Assembly (NCBI GenBank): GCA_002389465.1
Contig: DGOT01000219.1
Coordinates: 1-11,034, forward strand
From: Bacteroidales bacterium UBA4459
GTDB taxonomy: Bacteria; Bacteroidota; Bacteroidia; Bacteroidales; F082
Length of the DNA: 11,034 bases
Direction: 5' to 3'
The notes beneath the pieces were generated by a model that saw only the letters and a list, made by a program, of their open reading frames with translations, did not search any database and had not been told where the DNA came from. This document shows positions 7,312-11,034 of the stretch, one piece after another. The translations under genes and the position numbers were made by a program. How positions within the stretch are numbered: position 1 is the first letter of the stretch; every line of letters begins with the position of its first letter.

Positions 7312-7403
7312 ATCAAATAAACACTCTCCCTTCGCCGGCATTACCCGGATCAGGTTCAGAGGGTGTGATCTCAGCCCTTGGTTTTAAGGCACCCCTATTT
7401 GAT
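7312..7403 (-). ncRNA. TPP riboswitch (THI element)
   Basis: Thiamine pyrophosphate aptamer in the leader of the TonB-dependent receptor. On the minus strand the conserved blocks appear in order: GGGGTGCC, CTGAGA (7374-7369), CCTCTGAACCTGATCCGG, and AATGCCGGCGAAGGGA. The closing P1 helix is eight perfect pairs, ATCAAATA (7403-7396) with TATTTGAT (7319-7312). The variable arm is short (CCTT/AAGG with loop AAAACC). TPP binding normally lowers expression of the gene downstream. The sequence stays near consensus throughout, so a functional aptamer is very likely. The expression platform is not a classic terminator. A -7 promoter element ends five bases upstream, so the transcript should begin at or very near P1. 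Confidence 0.96.
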
Positions 7404-7407
7404 GACT

Positions 7408-7415
7408 CAAAGGTA
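7408..7415 (-). promoter_or_regulatory. -7 element for the riboswitch-receptor transcript
   Basis: TACCTTTG on the minus strand is an exact TAnnTTTG match placed four bases before the first P1 base of the TPP aptamer. Transcription would start at about 7402-7405. It lies in the 24-base gap after the DUF434 gene's stop codon. No TTG is seen at the standard -33 distance. Confidence 0.55.
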
Positions 7416-7427
7416 TAAAAAAGAATC

Positions 7428-8099
7428 TTATATATTATCTGCCAAACAGATAAATTCAGGAGAAAAATGTGCTGCTAAAGTTTGGCGGGCTAAATCAAGA
7501 ACGGGAAGATGACATTCGTCAATGATCGCTGAATCAGAGGTGCACAGAATACCCGTTTCTGCTTTTTTCAAGTAATAATCCGGCGAATGTACGGTTTCAG
7601 CATTTCCGAAAAGTGTATGATGGGGTAAAGCATGGTTTATATAATGAGCCAATTCACCGCTTTTACTGATCGGTGTATCGAGATAGAACATAACGCCGGA
7701 TGGCTGGAAATTTTTCAATGTTGCTAAAATTAAATCCACGGCCCTGAACACAACGTCATCTTTCACCGCTTTTTTATGAATCTCGGAAGCATCGCGCAAG
7801 AAGCCGTCCATCGCCACAAACACCAGATTCCCGTTCAAATAACTCCCGACTGTCCGGATGACATTGTATCCGTCGATAGTGAAATGGCCACCCGGTAAGG
7901 GTTGTGTGACGACCTTACTTCTTCTTTTTTTCACTACCTCCTCGGGCGCAACGCCCCGGAACAGCATACTCCGCTCCTCACCCGATAAGGCATACCTGTC
8001 GGAAACCAGTTTCAGGGTTGATTTTTCCGTGTAACGACGTTCCATCAGGTAGAGGTAGTCACGCACCGCCGATTTAAAGTGTCCGGTTAGCTTGTTCAT
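7428..8099 (-). CDS. DUF434-family protein with NYN/PIN-like C-terminal half
   Basis: Uncharacterised protein of 223 residues. The N-terminal part (about 5-60, VRDYLYLMERRYTEKSTLKL then DRYALSGEERSMLFRGV) matches my memory of the DUF434 family. The C-terminal part (about 70-223) begins GGHFTIDGYNVIRTV; DGYNV resembles the first acidic motif of NYN/PIN-like nucleases. Further candidate acidic residues are D98, D141 (FYLDTP), D189 and D194 (TSDSAIID). That suggests a metal-dependent RNase-like fold, but activity is inference. A TTG at 8108 would add three residues; I chose the ATG at 8099. The gene is divergent from aroQ with 50 bases between starts and runs toward the riboswitch locus. No substrate or pathway can be named. 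Confidence 0.75.
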   Translation of the reverse strand: MNKLTGHFKSAVRDYLYLMERRYTEKSTLKLVSDRYALSGEERSMLFRGVAPEEVVKKRRSKVVTQPLPGGHFTIDGYNVIRTVGSYLNGNLVFVAMDGFLRDASEIHKKAVKDDVVFRAVDLILATLKNFQPSGVMFYLDTPISKSGELAHYINHALPHHTLFGNAETVHSPDYYLKKAETGILCTSDSAIIDECHLPVLDLARQTLAAHFSPEFICLADNI

Positions 8100-8120
8100 A
8101 ATCAACAATTATTACTTTTG
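8092..8120 (+). promoter_or_regulatory. Bacteroidota-type promoter for aroQ
   Basis: TTG at 8092-8094 and TACTTTTG at 8113-8120 are separated by 18 bases, matching the Bacteroidota -33/-7 layout (TTG, then TAnnTTTG). The aroQ ATG follows 29 bases after the -7 element. This is the best two-part promoter in the window. It overlaps the first codons of the divergent DUF434 gene. Confidence 0.6.
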
Positions 8121-8149
8121 TAAAATTAATTAATATCATCGACTATAAC

Positions 8150-8569
8150 ATGAAAGTACTGATCATCAACGGGCCTAATTTGAATTTACTCGGCGAGCGC
8201 GAAACCGATATTTACGGAAACATGACATTTGACGATTACCTTGATGAATTACAAAGTAAATTTCCCCGGCATGAGATAGGATGTTTTCAATCGAATATAG
8301 AGGGGGAACTTATCGACAAACTACAGGAAGCCAACCTGGAATACAATGTGATCCTATTGAATGCAGGAGCTTATACCCATACATCTGTGGCTATCGCTGA
8401 TGCCATCAAAGCTATTGACACACCTGTTATTGAAGTGCATATTTCGAACATCCTGGCCCGCGAGGAGTACCGTCATGTATCTTATATCGCCCCCGAATGC
8501 GTGGGAACTATTACTGGTTTTGGCCTGGACTCGTACAGATTGGCATTGGAATACCTGAAAAAACCTTAA
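8150..8569 (+). CDS. aroQ: 3-dehydroquinate dehydratase, type II
   Basis: Third step of the shikimate pathway: removes water from 3-dehydroquinate to give 3-dehydroshikimate, in the cytoplasm. The product is 139 residues, slightly short but typical for the dodecameric type II enzyme. The signature IINGPNLNLLGERETDIYG is at 5-23, with R17 and catalytic Y22 on the flexible lid. The active-site N71 and H77 lie in LLNAGAYTHTS, and H97, S99, R104 and R108 in VHISNILAREEYRH. All expected catalytic and substrate-binding residues are present. The C-terminus (ITGFGLDSYRLALEYL) is family-like. No other shikimate gene is adjacent. Its stop codon overlaps that of the convergent glycosyltransferase. Confidence 0.97.
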   Translation: MKVLIINGPNLNLLGERETDIYGNMTFDDYLDELQSKFPRHEIGCFQSNIEGELIDKLQEANLEYNVILLNAGAYTHTSVAIADAIKAIDTPVIEVHISNILAREEYRHVSYIAPECVGTITGFGLDSYRLALEYLKKP

Positions 8570-9585
8570 CTGAATTTAGTAGAATTGAGTTCGGAAAATT
8601 TTTTCTTTCCTCCAACATAATGGGCAAATACGATATTGCCCTTATATATCCGGCTTACTTTCTTTTGATTGATTAGCTTACGTTTCTTTCTCAGTTTGCC
8701 AAGGTTCCGGTAAAAATACAGGTGGGCTTCAATAACGGCGGTAAAATCAAGAAAGTCGCCTTCAAGCAGAAATTTTAAGCCGGCAATACCATCCAACAGC
8801 AAGCGCACTAAAAAAGTGAAGAACAAGCGGTTTTTAGGCAGGTTTTTATACAACAGTGAGAAATTATTCCTAAAGTTCAAATACGTTTTCCGGGCCGATT
8901 TTTTCGGCAATGTGCCGCCCCCCACATGATACACAACCGATGCAGGAGACACCATGATCTTATACCCTTCATTCTTCAGTCGCCAGCAAAAATCAATTTC
9001 TTCCATATGGGCAAAGAAATCACCGTCCAGCCCACCAAATTTATGATACAGGTCGGCTTTGACAAACATACAGGCTCCGGTAGCCCAAAACACCTCGATG
9101 GCGTCATCATATTGTCCCTTATCATCTTCCAGTGACTGGAAAATCCTGCCCCGGCAAAAAGGATAACCATATTTATCAATGAAACCACCACTGGCACCGG
9201 CATATTCGAACTTATTTCTTTCGTAATATGATCGTATTTTAGGTTGGCAAACGGCAATCTTCGGGTCTGATTCCATAATGTCGATCACCGGCTTGACCCA
9301 GTTGTCCGTTACCTCAATATCTGAATTCAACAGTACATAATAATCGGCATCTATCCTACTCAATGCCATATTGTATCCTGTTGCAAAGCCACCATTATAC
9401 TTATTTTCGATATAACGCACATCAGGGAAATGCTCACGAAGGAAGTCCACCGAACCATCCAGCGAATTGTTGTCCGCTATCCAAACCTCCGCATCAGCAG
9501 AAGTTTTTTCCAATACCCTGGGTAAAAACTTTTTGAGAAAGCTTATCCCATTGTAATTCAATATGACAACAGCTGTTTTTTTCAC
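8566..9585 (-). CDS. Family 2 glycosyltransferase
   Basis: GT-A fold glycosyltransferase of 339 residues, probably using a nucleotide sugar at the cytoplasmic face of the inner membrane for cell-surface glycan assembly. Motifs in order are VVILNYNG (6-13), WIADNNSLDGS (35-45), NKYNGGFATGYN (61-72), the metal-binding LLNSDIEV (85-92, NSD in place of DXD), ATGACMFVKADLY (168-180), FGGLDGDFFAHMEEIDFCWR (183-202) with the likely base E195/E196-D198, and VVYHVGGGT (217-225). This layout resembles rhamnosyltransferase-like GT2 enzymes, but donor and acceptor cannot be read. The C-terminal 250-339 is basic and contains a hydrophobic stretch near 254-275. The start is GTG at 9585, since a TAA lies two codons upstream and MKKTAVVILNYNG is the canonical N-terminus. 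Confidence 0.93.
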   Translation of the reverse strand: MKKTAVVILNYNGISFLKKFLPRVLEKTSADAEVWIADNNSLDGSVDFLREHFPDVRYIENKYNGGFATGYNMALSRIDADYYVLLNSDIEVTDNWVKPVIDIMESDPKIAVCQPKIRSYYERNKFEYAGASGGFIDKYGYPFCRGRIFQSLEDDKGQYDDAIEVFWATGACMFVKADLYHKFGGLDGDFFAHMEEIDFCWRLKNEGYKIMVSPASVVYHVGGGTLPKKSARKTYLNFRNNFSLLYKNLPKNRLFFTFLVRLLLDGIAGLKFLLEGDFLDFTAVIEAHLYFYRNLGKLRKKRKLINQKKVSRIYKGNIVFAHYVGGKKKFSELNSTKFS

Positions 9586-9628
9586 TGATTATGGGTTTCC
9601 GGCAAACGACTTTTCCCGCTCTTTAATG

Positions 9629-9636
9629 CAAAGGTA
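9629..9636 (-). promoter_or_regulatory. Candidate -7 element for the glycosyltransferase
   Basis: TACCTTTG on the minus strand, an exact TAnnTTTG match 43 bases before the GTG start and 40 bases after the upstream GWxTD gene's stop. No -33 TTG is seen. The glycosyltransferase may therefore be transcribed on its own as well as with the upstream gene. Confidence 0.4.
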
Positions 9637-9675
9637 AACGAAAATAAGAATTTCCCATTCTTCCGCACGTGCTAA

Positions 9676-11034
9676 CTATCTCGGCTGGGTGTAATAGTCA
9701 GTGGCAAAACTTCCGTACGAATTGGGCACGATCACATTATCGATCGAATAAGGATCCCATGTTCTGCGGTACAATTCCCTCTGCCAATGATAGTTAGCCA
9801 GTTCGCCTACGAGATCGGAGTGCAACAATTGAAAATCATTTGTGGCTATATCCCGCGTGTAAAAAACAAACTTTTTATCGTGTTGGCCATTAATCTGATA
9901 ATAATGCCATATTTCGTAAGGAAAGGCAGCCGGTTCGTTATGGCTTTCCGCAATCACGTTAGGCTTTCCATATTGCAGGTACACACGTCCACGTTCCGAC
10001 CTGTATCCGGCTACTGAGACCGTTTTGAAATTATAATTGGCCTCTTTCACCCGTTGTAAATAATTCATCCAGGCAACCTCGGGATCAACCTTGTTGCGCT
10101 CCAGCCAGAAATTATAGAAATACTTTTGCAAGACCTGCACATCGGCCGTTTTAATCATCGACCTGATATACACCTTTTCCGAAGATGTGGAGATAGGATA
10201 TAAGTAATCAATATACAGAAGCAACGAATCCCTGTTATCAATGTTTTCGACAAATGTATTAGAGACATCTGCAGTCATCACATCCGTAGCGTTGAAGGCC
10301 ACCTGTGGGTTGTTTTTGTAAAAGAACAATCTTTTGGTTGCCATTATTTCATTTTGGCGGTTCCGGGCCTCAATTACCAGCAAATAATTGCCTGTGGCCA
10401 GCCGGCTGATGTCAATTGTGTTCATCAAAACATTGATAGGGCCCGCTTGTATTCGCTTAATATAGAAATATTTGTCCAGTTTTGCATCTACCTCGAAAGG
10501 TCTGATATATTCATAAACAACGTAAGCGCCATTACCGACTTCTCTGTCGGCATGGTAGATTTCAGTGTAAAATTTTAGCTCCTTTTCTTCCTGCGTGAAA
10601 CTGTTGAAAACATAAGGCACTATCTCATAACCGTTTTTATCCAAAACACCTGCTCCCTCTTTCTTTTCAAATGACTTCACAAATTCAATATCGGAAATGG
10701 AAGTGCTGTCCTGTGGAAAATTCATTAAAAAAGTAGTGCGACTGGCCACTGGCTTTACTGTGTCGTTCATATCATCAAGTGTCAGTTCCAGGTCATAAAC
10801 ACCATTGGGCAAAGCATACCGATGCACATCCACAAAGGTGAGTGCATTCTCCAGCGTATCCTCAATTTCAGGCCCTGTCAGTTCGTATTTCCCATAATTC
10901 ATAATGGTATCATTACGTCTGAAAATGACCTGTATATTCAATTTACCGTTGTAATTTCCGTTGGTTTGTAATGTTTGTTTAATGCTATTGTTCTGAATAG
11001 TCAGATAAGTTTCTATATAAGGTTGATTATCCGG
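9676..11034 (-). CDS. GWxTD-family protein, 5' end outside window
   Basis: Partial protein: the frame is open to the window edge (at least 452 residues), so the TTG at 10941 is not a credible start. The first visible residues, PDNQPYIETYLTIQNN, read as mature protein. The middle is beta-rich and hydrophilic, with short repeated sandwich-like segments such as LPNGVYDLELTLDDMND and LATGNYLLVIEARNRQNE. The C-terminal part has the family pattern: a conserved block ending in FYNFWLERNKVDPEVAW, then GYRSERGRVYLQYGKP, then PAAFPYEIWHYY and KKFVFYTRD. The motif naming the family is altered here: GYRSE stands where GWxTD is expected. GWxTD proteins are widespread in the Bacteroidota, usually exported, with no settled function. 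The C-terminus ends in TQPR with no sorting domain. It lies 90 bases upstream of the glycosyltransferase on the same strand. Confidence 0.82.
   Translation of the reverse strand, partial: PDNQPYIETYLTIQNNSIKQTLQTNGNYNGKLNIQVIFRRNDTIMNYGKYELTGPEIEDTLENALTFVDVHRYALPNGVYDLELTLDDMNDTVKPVASRTTFLMNFPQDSTSISDIEFVKSFEKKEGAGVLDKNGYEIVPYVFNSFTQEEKELKFYTEIYHADREVGNGAYVVYEYIRPFEVDAKLDKYFYIKRIQAGPINVLMNTIDISRLATGNYLLVIEARNRQNEIMATKRLFFYKNNPQVAFNATDVMTADVSNTFVENIDNRDSLLLYIDYLYPISTSSEKVYIRSMIKTADVQVLQKYFYNFWLERNKVDPEVAWMNYLQRVKEANYNFKTVSVAGYRSERGRVYLQYGKPNVIAESHNEPAAFPYEIWHYYQINGQHDKKFVFYTRDIATNDFQLLHSDLVGELANYHWQRELYRRTWDPYSIDNVIVPNSYGSFATDYYTQPR

Larger units (their letters stand above)
7121..7427 (-). 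other. 307-base regulatory intergenic region
   Basis: The only gap above 300 bases between large genes. Read on the minus strand it holds, in order, a -7 element, the TPP aptamer, a second copy of the P1 5' sequence on the plus strand (ATCAAAT, 7289-7295), a 34-codon candidate ORF, and the long hairpin. The stretch from 7237 to 7288 is AT-rich with no structure I can support. Confidence 0.8.

Noticed and set aside
8976..9257. 93-residue minus-strand ORF inside the glycosyltransferase
   Set aside because: It is an alternative frame within conserved GT2 motifs, with no independent support.
10939..10941. TTG start for the GWxTD protein
   Set aside because: The frame stays open to the window edge with protein-like sequence upstream, and there is no signal peptide at the TTG. 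The gene is truncated by the window.
1..11034. Mobile element, CRISPR array, phage or defence system
   Set aside because: I found no transposase, integrase, repeat-spacer pattern or toxin-antitoxin-like pair; the genes are typical chromosomal ones with similar base composition throughout.

Overview
The window looks like chromosomal DNA from a member of the Bacteroidota, most likely Bacteroidales (the order is an inference). The evidence is: a TonB-dependent receptor with an N-terminal carboxypeptidase-regulatory-like domain, a GWxTD-family protein, a PD40 beta-propeller protein, moderate GC content, no Shine-Dalgarno sequences, and repeated matches to the Bacteroidota -7 promoter element TAnnTTTG upstream of genes. 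Mostly this is housekeeping DNA with one regulated nutrient-uptake locus. I see no mobile element, CRISPR array, tRNA or rRNA.

Left part (1-3700): lpdA (dihydrolipoyl dehydrogenase, minus strand) is divergent from an HD-domain phosphohydrolase (plus strand). The HD gene converges on smpB, the trans-translation factor, which follows a membrane-anchored prohibitin/SPFH protein on the minus strand and may be co-transcribed with it.

Centre (3690-7410, minus strand): a clear TPP (thiamine pyrophosphate) riboswitch lies about 190 nt upstream of an 808-residue TonB-dependent outer-membrane receptor. A secreted PD40-type beta-propeller gene follows the receptor. The riboswitch makes thiamine or a thiamine precursor the best guess for the receptor's cargo. 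The leader between aptamer and receptor is unusual. It holds a 34-codon candidate ORF ending 11 nt before the receptor start, a long imperfect hairpin inside that ORF, a second copy of the aptamer's P1 strand, and a 7-nt copy of the aptamer core. This leader is the most interesting part of the window.

Right part (7428-11034): an uncharacterised DUF434-type protein with a NYN/PIN-like C-terminal half is divergent from aroQ (type II 3-dehydroquinase). aroQ runs tail-to-tail into a family 2 glycosyltransferase so tightly that the two stop codons share bases. Upstream of the glycosyltransferase, on the same strand, is a GWxTD-family protein whose 5' end lies beyond the window.

All functional calls come from reading motifs and family features by eye; no database search was run.
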